From assembly GCA_016744435.1 (NCBI GenBank), contig JADGEJ010000015.1, forward strand, positions 17,745 through 81,744: a stretch of 64,000 bases of DNA, in the 5' to 3' direction. Source of the DNA: Lentibacter sp. (GTDB lineage: Bacteria > Pseudomonadota > Alphaproteobacteria > Rhodobacterales > Rhodobacteraceae). The translations under genes were made by a program, and so were the position numbers. The notes under the pieces are model-generated. The model was not told the origin of the DNA and ran no database searches. It was given only the letters and a program-made list of their open reading frames with translations. Position 1 is the stretch's first letter. The number at the start of each line of letters is the position of its first letter. Of this stretch, positions 8,269-16,472 are shown piece by piece.

Positions 8269-8856
8269 TTAGATTTCCAACAACGCCTTATCACCCGACG
8301 CAAACCGCTTTAGCACCGCAGGATAAAGCGCATGTTCTTGCTCAAGCACCCGTGCGGCCAGCGTGTCGGCAGTGTCGCCCGTCAGCACAGGCACCCGCGC
8401 TTGGCCCAAAACAGGCCCGTCGTCGAGCTTGGCGGTGACTTCATGCACGGTGCAGCCCGCCTCCGTGTCGCCCGCCTCAAGTGCGCGTGCGTGGGTGTGC
8501 AACCCTTTGTATTTGGGCAACAAGGATGGGTGAATGTTGAGCATCCGCCCGTCCCACTGCTCAATAAAGCTCGCGGTCAGCACCCGCATGAAGCCAGCGA
8601 GGCAGATGATGTCAGGCTGATGCGCTTCCAGAACGGCCTGCAACTCGGCTTGAAAAGCCTCGCGGTCGCCCTTGAACGGCCTGTGGTCAACCGCAGCCGT
8701 CGGCACGCCAAGTGCGGCGGCTTTCGCCAGCCCACCCGCACTTTCAGAGTTGGCCAGCACAAGGCAGGGCCGCGCGGCATGGTCGCCCACCATGCTCTCA
8801 ACCAGCGTGACCATGTTTGAGCCACCACCCGATATCAGGATCGCGACCCGTTTCAT
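8269..8856 (-). CDS. purN: Phosphoribosylglycinamide formyltransferase
   Basis: A 195-residue enzyme that formylates GAR with 10-formyl-THF in purine synthesis. It starts MKRVAILISGGGSNM (phosphate loop), contains CLAGFMRVL and MLNIHPSLLPKYKGLHTH (catalytic Asn-His region) and VHEVTAKLDDGPVL with the catalytic Asp. It follows purM with only three bases between purM stop and this start, so the two form an operon. Confidence 0.95.
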   Translation of the reverse strand: MKRVAILISGGGSNMVTLVESMVGDHAARPCLVLANSESAGGLAKAAALGVPTAAVDHRPFKGDREAFQAELQAVLEAHQPDIICLAGFMRVLTASFIEQWDGRMLNIHPSLLPKYKGLHTHARALEAGDTEAGCTVHEVTAKLDDGPVLGQARVPVLTGDTADTLAARVLEQEHALYPAVLKRFASGDKALLEI

Positions 8857-8859
8857 CGC

Positions 8860-9900
8860 TTAAAGGCTGCCTGTGTAGGACACGCCCTCGCCCGCGACGA
8901 CACGGCCCATCTTGTAGACAGCCTCGCCCTCAGCAGTGAGCAGTTCGGCCAGCGCGTCAGCCTCCGCCGCGTCAACTGCCAGAACCATGCCAACGCCCGA
9001 GTTAAATGTCTTGAGCATCTCGGCCTCGGCCATGTTGCCCGTCGCGCCGAGCCACTTAAACACCGCCGGAAGCTCCCATGCGTTCAAGTCAACCTCACAG
9101 CCAAGCCCCTCAGGCAAAACCCGTGGGATATTCTCGCTCAACCCGCCGCCAGTGATGTGCGCCAACGCGTGCACGCCCCCCGCGCGGATAGCGGCCAGCG
9201 CTTGTTTGACGTAAAGCCGCGTCGGTGTGAGCAGAGCCGCGCCAAGCGAGCCTTCGCCCCAAGGGCAGTCCGCATCCCAGCCAAGGCCCGAGACCTCAAC
9301 CAGCTTGCGCACCAGCGAATAGCCGTTTGAGTGCACGCCGTTTGAGCCAAGCCCAAGCAGCACGTCGCCCTCCTTCACGCCCGCAGGCAAGTCCGCGCCA
9401 CGTTCCATCGCGCCAACAGAAAAGCCCGCCAAGTCAAAGTCGCCATCAGGGTACATCCCCGGCATCTCGGCCGTCTCGCCGCCGATCAGCGCACAGCCAG
9501 ACAGCTCGCAGCCCTTGGCAATGCCCTCGATGATGCGTGCAGCCGTGTCCATCTCAAGTTTGCCCGTGGCAAAGTAGTCGAGAAAGAACAGCGGCTCAGC
9601 GCCCTGACAGACAAGGTCGTTAACGCACATCGCCACCAAGTCGATGCCGACACCGTCAACTTCGCCTGTGTCAATCGCGATGCGCAGCTTGGTGCCAACG
9701 CCGTCAGTGGCAGCCACCAAGATAGGATCAACATAGCCCGCAGCTTTCAAGTCAAACAGCGCGCCAAAGCCGCCAAGCCCGGCCATAACACCCGAGCGCT
9801 GCGTGCGCTTCGCCGCTGGCTTGATCCGCTCAACAAGCGCGTTGCCTGCATCAATGTCCACACCCGCATCCGCGTAGGTGATCCCGTTATTACCTGTCAT
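8860..9900 (-). CDS. purM: AIR synthetase
   Basis: Phosphoribosylformylglycinamidine cyclo-ligase, 346 residues from [20 protein letters not shown]. The start at 9900 matches the family N-terminus; an extra 17 in-frame codons upstream are not conserved. Motifs seen include [42 protein letters not shown] and [16 protein letters not shown], all diagnostic of PurM. It makes AIR from FGAM with ATP and lies directly upstream of purN in one operon. Confidence 0.95.
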   Translation of the reverse strand: MTGNNGITYADAGVDIDAGNALVERIKPAAKRTQRSGVMAGLGGFGALFDLKAAGYVDPILVAATDGVGTKLRIAIDTGEVDGVGIDLVAMCVNDLVCQGAEPLFFLDYFATGKLEMDTAARIIEGIAKGCELSGCALIGGETAEMPGMYPDGDFDLAGFSVGAMERGADLPAGVKEGDVLLGLGSNGVHSNGYSLVRKLVEVSGLGWDADCPWGEGSLGAALLTPTRLYVKQALAAIRAGGVHALAHITGGGLSENIPRVLPEGLGCEVDLNAWELPAVFKWLGATGNMAEAEMLKTFNSGVGMVLAVDAAEADALAELLTAEGEAVYKMGRVVAGEGVSYTGSL

Positions 9901-10004
9901 AGCAGCCCCCGTATGTCGCTTGGCCCTGCCATAAAACATCACATGCCCCATAGCAACTCTAAGACTTGACGCCGCCCGCCCGTCTGGTAGCTAAAGCCTC
10001 AGGC

Positions 10005-10081
10005 GGGCCTGTAGCTCAGTTGGTTAGAGCAGAGCGCTCATAACGCTTTTGTCGTAGGTTCGAGTCCTACCGGGCCTACCA
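10005..10081 (+). tRNA. tRNA with CAT anticodon (Met elongator or Ile2)
   Basis: A full cloverleaf of 77 bases: acceptor GGGCCTG with CGGGCCT, D-arm GCTC/GAGC, anticodon stem GAGCG/CGCTT around loop CTCATAA (anticodon CAT), T-arm GTAGG/CCTAC, and an encoded CCA at 10079-10081. CAT with this loop can be elongator tRNA-Met or the lysidine-modified tRNA-Ile2; I favour Met but cannot decide by eye. Confidence 0.93.
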
Positions 10082-10084
10082 AAA

Positions 10085-10102
10085 ACACCTGTAAGCAGGT
10101 GT
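10085..10102 (+). terminator. Short hairpin after the CAT tRNA
   Basis: ACACCTG (10085-10091) pairs with CAGGTGT (10096-10102) around a 4-base loop, just after the tRNA. There is no long T-run, so termination is only probable. The rest of the 185 bases before the next gene shows one more small inverted repeat, TCACCTT/AAGGTGA at 10213-10233, and no gene. Confidence 0.5.
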
Positions 10103-10266
10103 ATTAACTCCATAGAACTACTCCACAAAACACCTGTTCAAATTAACTGATGACAGCTTCAAAAAGCATGTCTACGCTCCATACTCAAGGGTATGCGCCG
10201 CACTGTAACCGATCACCTTCACAGAAAAGGTGACAAGCCATGCCCTGCTAAACAAAGGGAATGGAC

Positions 10267-11238
10267 ATGAAACTAAAAGCAAGCACCGCCATCGCAGGCG
10301 CACTCTCAACGTTACTTCTGGCAACGCCACTCAGCGCCGAAGCCTTGAGCCAATGGAGCGACGGCGCCAACAAAACCGCCATCACCGAGTTCGTCACCTC
10401 CGTCACGACAGAAGGCTCAGAGCACTACCTGACCGCCGCAAACCGCGTCGCTGTGTTTGACAATGACGGCACCCTCTGGACAGAAAAACCCGCCTATACC
10501 GAGGTCGTATTTGCCCTCAGCCAAGTCAAAGCAATGGCGGCAGATCACCCCGAGTGGCAAACTCAGGAACCGTTTTCGATCATTCTGGAAAAGGGCCTCG
10601 GCTCTCTTAGAGAGATCGGCCTCAGGGGCGCTATCGTTGCGCTGACGGCGGTTTATGCCGAGCTTGACGAAGAAGAGTTTAACACCCGCGCAAAGGCGTT
10701 CCTGAACAGCAAACACCTCAAAGGCGAGCGCTCAAACATCGACACAACATACGCGCCGATGGTCGAGTTGGTGAACTACCTGCGCGCCAACGACTTCGAG
10801 ATCTACATCGTCTCGGGCGGCACAAACGGCTTCCTGCGTGTCCTGAGCGAGACGGCTTATGGCGTCTCCCCGCGCAACGTGATCGGCTCGGCTCTGGCGA
10901 CAGAAGTTGTGGCCGAGGGCGACAATGTCACAGTCAAGAAACTGCCAAAACTGGCGTATATGAACAATGACGAGACAAAAGTTCTCAACATTTTGCGCAC
11001 CATCGGCAGCCGGCCCACAATCGTTGTCGGCAACTCCGACGGTGACTTGCCGATGATCAGCCACGCTCTAAAAGGCGACGGCCCGCACCTCGGACTGCTG
11101 ATCCAGCATGACGACGAAACCCGCGAATCCGCCTATGACCGTGGCGCAAAAGAAGCGATCGCGGCAGCAGCGCCAGAGGGCGACAACTTCCTGCTGGTCT
11201 CGATGATGAAAGACTTCGCCAGCATCTGGAAGCCGTAA
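10267..11238 (+). CDS. Secreted HAD-superfamily phosphatase-like hydrolase
   Basis: A 323-residue protein with a cleavable signal peptide (MKLKASTAIAGALSTLLLA, cut after SAEA or so), so it acts in the periplasm. The HAD motifs are clear: motif I VFDNDGTLW (residues about 60-68, nucleophile Asp), motif II IVSGGTNG, a Lys in motif III and motif IV VVGNSDGDLPM. This suggests a phosphomonoesterase of unknown substrate. The ATG at 10267 is preferred over 10261 because AAAGGG (10254-10259) is then correctly spaced. Confidence 0.82.
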   Translation: MKLKASTAIAGALSTLLLATPLSAEALSQWSDGANKTAITEFVTSVTTEGSEHYLTAANRVAVFDNDGTLWTEKPAYTEVVFALSQVKAMAADHPEWQTQEPFSIILEKGLGSLREIGLRGAIVALTAVYAELDEEEFNTRAKAFLNSKHLKGERSNIDTTYAPMVELVNYLRANDFEIYIVSGGTNGFLRVLSETAYGVSPRNVIGSALATEVVAEGDNVTVKKLPKLAYMNNDETKVLNILRTIGSRPTIVVGNSDGDLPMISHALKGDGPHLGLLIQHDDETRESAYDRGAKEAIAAAAPEGDNFLLVSMMKDFASIWKP

Positions 11239-11271
11239 CGCGGCAGCCGAATCTGCTTTGATAAATCAGGC

Positions 11272-11295
11272 ATCGCGACTCAAACTAGTCGCGGT
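11272..11295 (+). terminator. Hairpin after the HAD hydrolase gene
   Basis: ATCGCGACT (11272-11280) pairs with AGTCGCGGT (11287-11295), nine pairs with one G-U and a 6-base loop. It sits 33 bases after the stop codon. There is no T-run, so it could be a transcript-end stabiliser rather than an intrinsic terminator. Confidence 0.45.
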
Positions 11296-11390
11296 GCCAC
11301 GCCCCCGTGCCGGGCTCACACCTCACAACAGTCTCTTTGCGTCAAACGCCGTAACGACGCAAATTGACAAAAGGCCCTGCCCCGCGTTAT

Positions 11391-11404
11391 TGAACAAGTG
11401 TTCA
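11391..11404. promoter_or_regulatory. Palindromic operator upstream of SDR gene
   Basis: TGAACAAGTGTTCA is a perfect 6-2-6 inverted repeat 22 bases before the ATG of the SDR gene at 11427. TetR-family repressors of acyl-CoA and branched-chain catabolism often bind sites of this type. The regulator is not encoded in the window, so the match to TetR is inference. Confidence 0.6.
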
Positions 11405-11426
11405 TTTATGTCACGGGAGAGACACC

Positions 11427-12182
11427 ATGCTTATCAGCACCACCAAAGCAATCGTAACAGGCGGAGCTTCCGGCCTTGGCGAAGCAACCGCGCGGCACTT
11501 GCGCGCAGGCGGTGCCGAAGTCACCCTGCTTGACCGTGACACAGCGCGCGGCGAAGCCGTCGCTGCCGAAATCGGCGCGACTTTTGCCGAAACAGACGTG
11601 ACAGACGAAGCCTCTGTCGCTGCGGCCATAGCCAAAGCCCGCGACGCCATGGGCGGCCTCACCTGCGCCGTTAACTGCGCCGGGATCGCGACGGGCGAAA
11701 AGACGCTCGGCAAAGACGGCCCCCACAATCTGGATGCTTTCCAGCGCACGATAGACATCAACTTGCTCGGAACTTTCAACGTCTCCCGCCTCGCGGCCGC
11801 CGAAATGGCGCAGAACGCCCCCGAGCCCGACGGCGCGCGCGGTGTGATCATCAACACAGCTTCAATCGCAGCGTTTGACGGCCAAAAGGGCCAAGCGGCC
11901 TACGCGGCCTCCAAGGGCGGCATCGTCGCCATGACCCTGCCGATGGCGCGTGATCTGGGCCGTGAAGGCATCCGCGTTATGGCGATTGCGCCGGGTATCT
12001 TTATGACACCAATGCTCGCAGGCTTGCCGCAAGACGTGCAAGGACAGCTCGCAGCGTCAGTCACCAACCCTGCCCGCTTGGGCGACCCGAGCGAATATGC
12101 GCGCCTCGCGGGCTTCATCATCGAATGTGGTTACCTCAACGGCGAAGTGATCCGCATCGACGGCGCGCTACGGATGCAGTAA
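11427..12182 (+). CDS. SDR oxidoreductase, 3-hydroxyacyl-CoA dehydrogenase type II-like
   Basis: A 251-residue short-chain dehydrogenase. The NAD-binding [11 protein letters not shown] glycine motif is at residues 12-22, VNCAGI near 90, and the catalytic Ser/Tyr/Lys as [13 protein letters not shown] and YAASKGG near 138-157. The pattern [20 protein letters not shown] and [13 protein letters not shown] resembles the HSD10 / 3-hydroxy-2-methylbutyryl-CoA dehydrogenase group, which acts in isoleucine and fatty acid breakdown. GGGAGAG gives a good ribosome site and a palindromic operator lies just upstream. The substrate assignment is by family likeness. Confidence 0.85.
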   Translation: MLISTTKAIVTGGASGLGEATARHLRAGGAEVTLLDRDTARGEAVAAEIGATFAETDVTDEASVAAAIAKARDAMGGLTCAVNCAGIATGEKTLGKDGPHNLDAFQRTIDINLLGTFNVSRLAAAEMAQNAPEPDGARGVIINTASIAAFDGQKGQAAYAASKGGIVAMTLPMARDLGREGIRVMAIAPGIFMTPMLAGLPQDVQGQLAASVTNPARLGDPSEYARLAGFIIECGYLNGEVIRIDGALRMQ

Positions 12183-12187
12183 GTAGA

Positions 12188-12207
12188 ATTATCTTTAAAG
12201 ATAATTG
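12188..12207. repeat. 20-bp perfect palindrome after the SDR gene
   Basis: AATTATCTTTAAAGATAATT reads the same on both strands and starts 6 bases after the SDR stop. It lies in the convergent space before the ABC-F gene. As RNA it would make a weak AT-rich hairpin; as DNA it could be a protein site or a bidirectional terminator. Confidence 0.55.
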
Positions 12208-12243
12208 CTAATTTCTCAGCGTGATCTGCTCATAGGTTAACGC

Positions 12244-12301
12244 AACTGTATGCACGCGTTATGCACAAGTAGCTGCACAGATAGCTGCATACCGTAGGCA
12301 C
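12244..12301 (-). repeat. 58-bp dispersed element, copy 1
   Basis: Read on the minus strand, this block aligns without gaps to the block at 41739-41796 on the plus strand, 48 of 58 positions equal by hand count. The outer 22 bases on one side are identical (GTGCCTACGGTATGCAGCTA and two more), the outer 22 on the other side differ once (GTGCATAACGCGT then CATACAGTT), and the differences sit in the middle 14. It lies between two convergent genes. Confidence 0.75.
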
Positions 12302-12323
12302 GGGTGTTTTGGGGCGTCGTTAA

Positions 12324-14135
12324 CTATCGTTCGGCCTTTTCTTCGAGCATTAACCATTCCTCTTCGGCGTCTGAGAGCATGGTATGGCGTTCGACCAAAG
12401 CGTCAGAGGCTTTGCTAAACTTGAGCGGCTCTTCCGTGAACAGATTTGGCTGCAAAAGGAACTCTTCCAGCTTGGCGATCTCGGCTTCCAGCCGCTCGAT
12501 CACCTTGGGAAGTTCTTCCAACCGGTGCTTTTCAGTGAAGCTCACCTTGGCTTTGTCTTGCTGCGCATCGCGCTTTACGTTTGCCTTGTTACTCTTTGAT
12601 TTTGCTGATTCTTTTGGCGATTCCACCTTTGGCTTCTGCGCCTGATAGTCGCTCCAACCGCCAGCATAAACCGTCGCAGTACCATTGCCTTCCATCGCCA
12701 CGGTCAGCGAGGCGACGCGGTCCAAGAAGTCACGGTCGTGGCTGACGAGCAGCACGGTGCCATCGTAGGTGTCGAGCAGTTCTTGAAGCAAATCGAGCGA
12801 TTCGACGTCCAAATCGTTGGTCGGTTCATCAAGAACCAGCAGATTGCTCTCTTTTGCCATCAGTTTTGCCAGCAAAAGACGGGCTTTCTCACCGCCCGAA
12901 AGCGCCTTCACAGGGCCGCGTGCTTGGCTCTCATCAAACAGAAATTCTTTAAGATAACCAATGACATGGCGAGGCATTCCGCGCACCATGATCTGGTCAG
13001 CCTTGCCAGAAACGCGCATGTCAGGATCGCCTGTGAGGCTGTCCCAAAGGCTCATTTCGCCGTCAAGCTGTGCGCGGGCTTGGTCAAACACAACTGAGCT
13101 CAGGTTTGTGCCGTGTTTTACTGTGCCAGAGTCAGGATTTTCCTGCTGCATCAACATCTTAATGACCGTTGTTTTACCAACGCCATTGGGGCCAACAAAG
13201 GCAACCCTGTCGCCTCGCTGCACTGTGATGGAGAAATTTGTTAATATCTGTTTGTCACCATAGGCCTTGCTAAGCTCATGCGCCTCAATAACCTTCTTGC
13301 CCGACTTCGGAGCCGCCGCCAGCCCCATCGCCGCAGCACCTTGGCGTTTGATCTGCCCAGCACGTTCGTCGCGCAACTCTTGCAAAGCACGCACCCGGCC
13401 CTGGTTGCGCTTCCGGCGCGCTGAAATGCCTTCAACGGCCCAGCGAGCTTCAGATTTGATCTTGCGATTTAGCTTATGGCGCTGCGTGTCTTCCTCGTCC
13501 CAAAGCTTATCGCGCCAGGCCTCGAAATGCTCAAAGCCCTGCTCATTTCTTCGCGCCATTCCTCTGTCAATCCAAAGAGTTGCACGGGTAAGTTCACGCA
13601 AAAATGCGCGATCGTGGCTGATCAAAACGAAACCAGCTTTTGTGGCTTTCAGCTCTGATTCGAGCCAAGCGATGGCCTCAATGTCGAGGTGGTTTGTCGG
13701 CTCGTCCAGCAACATGAGTTCAGGCGCTTCGGCCATCAGCTTGGCCAAAGCCGCACGCCGCCGCTCACCGCCACTGGCCGTTTCAACAGATCTTGCAGGG
13801 TCAAACTTAAGCCCCTCGCCAGCCCGCTCAACGCGGTAAAGCTCGCCCTCGTGAAGCCCGCTTGAGGCATAGTCACCAAGCGTAGCAAAGCCCTTCATTT
13901 CAGGCTCTTGCTCCATATAGCCAACCTGCACACCAGGCCCTGAAACAACGCCGCCTTTGTCTGGCTCGATGAAGCCTGCCATGACTTTCAACAAGGTTGA
14001 TTTGCCAGAGCCATTGCGCCCGACAAGCGCCAACCTGTCGCCCGGTTGGACAACCATCGACAGGTTTTCGAAAACAGGATCACCACCAAAAGTCAGGGAG
14101 ATGTCGCTAAGCTGTAAAAGGGGTACACGTGCCAT
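12324..14135 (-). CDS. ABC-F family ATPase (Uup-like)
   Basis: A 603-residue cytosolic protein with two ABC domains and no membrane part. Walker A motifs are VGRNGSGKSTLL (near residue 37) and VGPNGVGKTT (near 315); signature motifs are ETASGGERRRAALA and ALSGGEKARLLLA; both Walker B lie in LLDEPTNHLD and VLDEPTNDLD. The C-terminus is a charged coiled coil, as in Uup. ABC-F proteins act at the ribosome or on DNA replication intermediates; the Uup subgroup is likely from the C-terminal helix but not proven. Confidence 0.9.
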   Translation of the reverse strand: MARVPLLQLSDISLTFGGDPVFENLSMVVQPGDRLALVGRNGSGKSTLLKVMAGFIEPDKGGVVSGPGVQVGYMEQEPEMKGFATLGDYASSGLHEGELYRVERAGEGLKFDPARSVETASGGERRRAALAKLMAEAPELMLLDEPTNHLDIEAIAWLESELKATKAGFVLISHDRAFLRELTRATLWIDRGMARRNEQGFEHFEAWRDKLWDEEDTQRHKLNRKIKSEARWAVEGISARRKRNQGRVRALQELRDERAGQIKRQGAAAMGLAAAPKSGKKVIEAHELSKAYGDKQILTNFSITVQRGDRVAFVGPNGVGKTTVIKMLMQQENPDSGTVKHGTNLSSVVFDQARAQLDGEMSLWDSLTGDPDMRVSGKADQIMVRGMPRHVIGYLKEFLFDESQARGPVKALSGGEKARLLLAKLMAKESNLLVLDEPTNDLDVESLDLLQELLDTYDGTVLLVSHDRDFLDRVASLTVAMEGNGTATVYAGGWSDYQAQKPKVESPKESAKSKSNKANVKRDAQQDKAKVSFTEKHRLEELPKVIERLEAEIAKLEEFLLQPNLFTEEPLKFSKASDALVERHTMLSDAEEEWLMLEEKAER

Positions 14136-14166
14136 AGGGGGCAGCTACCCTCCCGCCTTGGCGCGG

Positions 14167-14913
14167 TCAAGCGATCATGATCGCATTGGCTTGAAGGAGC
14201 CTCTTTCTCGCTGCTGGAATGGTGCTGATTTCAAGCGCAGTAAACACATGCAAAGTGTTCATTGCTTGGTCGATCACGGCGTGGTCACTGACCCAGCCCC
14301 CCATCAACAGATAGCTGCGCAACAACGGGGGCATCTGAGCCAGTGCTCGTTTACTGTTGAGCACTTCTCCTCGTTGCTTTGCAAAGGGAAACACACTCGG
14401 GGCTTTGAGGCTTGGCATCCACTTTGAAGGCGCGAGGTGGCTTGTTTTTAAGCGCGCGAATGCATCATGGTATGGCTCTGGATCGATGCCTTTGAAGGAT
14501 GAACATCCAATCAACATCTGAATTTCGTGTTGCTCCACGAACCCGGCAAGCGCACCCCAAGCAACACGCAGAACGTCGGGATCATCGCTCTCTGGATCAA
14601 TGCAAAACCGCCCGATCTCGGCCAGAGCCCCTTTATAGACCTTAAGCGCATCGAGCCCGTAAAACTGTGATGAATAGCTTTGCTCGATGTCACGCCCTGA
14701 GGCAAGAAACATCAAACGGAAGGAGCCAACCAAGCCACCTGTCATAGTGTTTTCTATCAGGACATGAGTGCACTTGCTGTCAACTGCATCAGCTTTCTGG
14801 GCCATAGATACACCAGAAAACGACTTCGCACGCAGGGTTTGTACCTTCAGCAAGTCAGTCCGGGAACGCGCGAGGCGCGCGAGGTAAAGGCCTGAATTGT
14901 CTTGGCGCATCAT
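14167..14913 (-). CDS. OlsB-like ornithine N-acyltransferase (GNAT fold)
   Basis: A 248-residue protein with TGGLVGSFRLMF, EIGRFCIDPES and QMLIGCSSFKGIDPE, the pattern of acyl-ACP-dependent N-acyltransferases that make lyso-ornithine lipid from ornithine. No OlsA partner is adjacent here, which is not unusual for this family. It lies on the same strand as and just upstream of the ABC-F gene. Two adjacent ATG codons (14913 and 14910) follow a GAGG ribosome site. The family is likely; a related homoserine-lactone-like acyltransferase cannot be fully excluded. Confidence 0.7.
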   Translation of the reverse strand: MMRQDNSGLYLARLARSRTDLLKVQTLRAKSFSGVSMAQKADAVDSKCTHVLIENTMTGGLVGSFRLMFLASGRDIEQSYSSQFYGLDALKVYKGALAEIGRFCIDPESDDPDVLRVAWGALAGFVEQHEIQMLIGCSSFKGIDPEPYHDAFARLKTSHLAPSKWMPSLKAPSVFPFAKQRGEVLNSKRALAQMPPLLRSYLLMGGWVSDHAVIDQAMNTLHVFTALEISTIPAARKRLLQANAIMIA

Positions 14914-14980
14914 GCCCTCAAGTCACTTGTCATCCAGCGCTCAATAACCCAATTACACAAGACACCGGCGGCGCAATAAC

Positions 14981-15445
14981 TCAATTCAATGCGCTTGGTG
15001 AGAACCCGCCGATACCGTTGAGCAGTTGGCGTATGAAAGTGCTGTCACGCACAGTAGATTCGGTTACTCGGCGTGAAAGTGGGACAACTTTGCCATCCTG
15101 CAGTGAGAACCGTTCTATATTTTGGACGATGCCAGTGTCTGAAAAGCTGATCGCCAAGACTTCACGCTCGATCTCTTTTGGACGTAGTGCTCCGAGATGA
15201 CGCACCTTACTTTTAACGTAGTAGTAACCACTATTATTTAGAACACCGGCGGTGGAGGGTACGCCAACAGTGTCTGCAACTGTGTCGCGAGAATCGACAC
15301 CGACAACGATCTCCGCCAATTCATCATCAGTCGGCACATAACCGTGGTCGCGATAAACCGTTGCGCAGGCCGAAAGCCCCAGAAAAGAAAGCCCTAACAG
15401 CGCAAGCACTAGTCGTTTTTGAAACTGGAAAAAGAGATGTTTCAT
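14981..15445 (-). CDS. bamE: BamE-like outer membrane assembly lipoprotein
   Basis: A 154-residue SmpA/OmlA-domain lipoprotein. The signal peptide ends in LGLSAC (Cys27 lipidated), followed by YVPTDDELAEIVVGVDSRDTV, the start of the BamE fold, and GYYYVKSKVRHLG. BamE supports the BAM complex in inserting outer-membrane beta barrels. It is divergent from the YceD gene with 78 bases between starts, an arrangement often seen in alphaproteobacteria. Confidence 0.88.
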   Translation of the reverse strand: MKHLFFQFQKRLVLALLGLSFLGLSACATVYRDHGYVPTDDELAEIVVGVDSRDTVADTVGVPSTAGVLNNSGYYYVKSKVRHLGALRPKEIEREVLAISFSDTGIVQNIERFSLQDGKVVPLSRRVTESTVRDSTFIRQLLNGIGGFSPSALN

Positions 15446-15523
15446 GTCTGCCCTCTTGTGTCGGCCGCATTGGCCTTTTATCCCGCTTACATAAGGAATG
15501 CCCCTGATTCAAGAAGCAGCGCA

Positions 15524-16081
15524 ATGTCCCAGAATTTTGAGAACACCCAAAAGATCAAAGTTAGCAAGCTTTCATCGAACCAAACTTACAACGTTTCCTT
15601 GGCGTTAACGGCAGATGATATCGCCGAATTGCGAGAAGAACTTGGCTTACAGGCTTTACGGAAAACCAGTTTTGCTGGCGAGTTAACGCCAAGCGGGCAA
15701 GTTGACTGGGCCTTGAACGGCAAGTTGGGCGCTACTGCCGTGCAAACTTGCGGCGTGACACTTGAACCCGTCACTACGCGAGTCGATCTGGTTGTTGAGC
15801 GTATATTCCTCAAAGACATGCCCGAGTTTTCTGATGCTGAAGAAGAAGTGGAAATGCCTGAAGACGAGCGCGTCGAGGCACTTGGTCAAGAAATCTCGTT
15901 GCTTGATGTCTTTCGGGAAGCGCTTGTTCTGGAGCTCCCGACATATCCTAGGGCTGAGGGCGCTCAGATTGCTCAAACAGATTTCACCGAGCCGGGCAGC
16001 ACGCCGATGACTGACGCTGACGCTCTGCCATTTGCAAGCTTGGCGGCCCTTAAAGACAAGATGCAGCAGAACGACGACTAA
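15524..16081 (+). CDS. yceD: YceD family protein (DUF177)
   Basis: A 185-residue acidic protein with VQTCGVTLEPVTTRVD, the conserved Cys region of DUF177, and a C-terminal YPRAEGA segment. YceD is linked to 23S rRNA accumulation and is usually encoded directly before rpmF, as here (170 bases upstream). ATG 15524 gives the standard N-terminus; the longer open frame overlaps the bamE promoter. Confidence 0.88.
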   Translation: MSQNFENTQKIKVSKLSSNQTYNVSLALTADDIAELREELGLQALRKTSFAGELTPSGQVDWALNGKLGATAVQTCGVTLEPVTTRVDLVVERIFLKDMPEFSDAEEEVEMPEDERVEALGQEISLLDVFREALVLELPTYPRAEGAQIAQTDFTEPGSTPMTDADALPFASLAALKDKMQQNDD

Positions 16082-16251
16082 TACGAAGTTCACCCTTGCA
16101 GTTTTGAAGTTCCTCGCTATTTTCTCGTGCTCTTACGAATTTTGGGTTGGACAGGAACGTTCATTGGGAATATGAGCATCCAGAACCCTATCATCAGGGC
16201 TTTGCCCCAACGAAACTCGGCCTTTTTGGCCCCGAAAATTAAGGTTGTGAC

Positions 16252-16458
16252 ATGGCTGTCCAGCAGAACAAAGTATCCAAATCGCGCCGCAACAATCGTC
16301 GCGCACATGATAGCCTCGTAGCGGCGAACCCGAACGAGTGCTCAAACTGTGGCGAACTCAAGCGCCCACACCACGTCTGCCCAGACTGCGGCCACTACGC
16401 TGAGCGTGAAGTTGTCGCGATGGCCGACGAAGTCGAGATCGACGAAGACGCGGCATAA
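16252..16458 (+). CDS. rpmF: 50S ribosomal protein L32
   Basis: A 68-residue basic protein, [20 protein letters not shown] at the start, with [20 protein letters not shown]. The paired CxxC motifs are the zinc-binding form of L32. It heads the rpmF-plsX-fabH-ihfA-merR run, with plsX 14 bases downstream. Confidence 0.97.
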   Translation: MAVQQNKVSKSRRNNRRAHDSLVAANPNECSNCGELKRPHHVCPDCGHYAEREVVAMADEVEIDEDAA

Positions 16459-16472
16459 GCTGAGGCTTGGCG

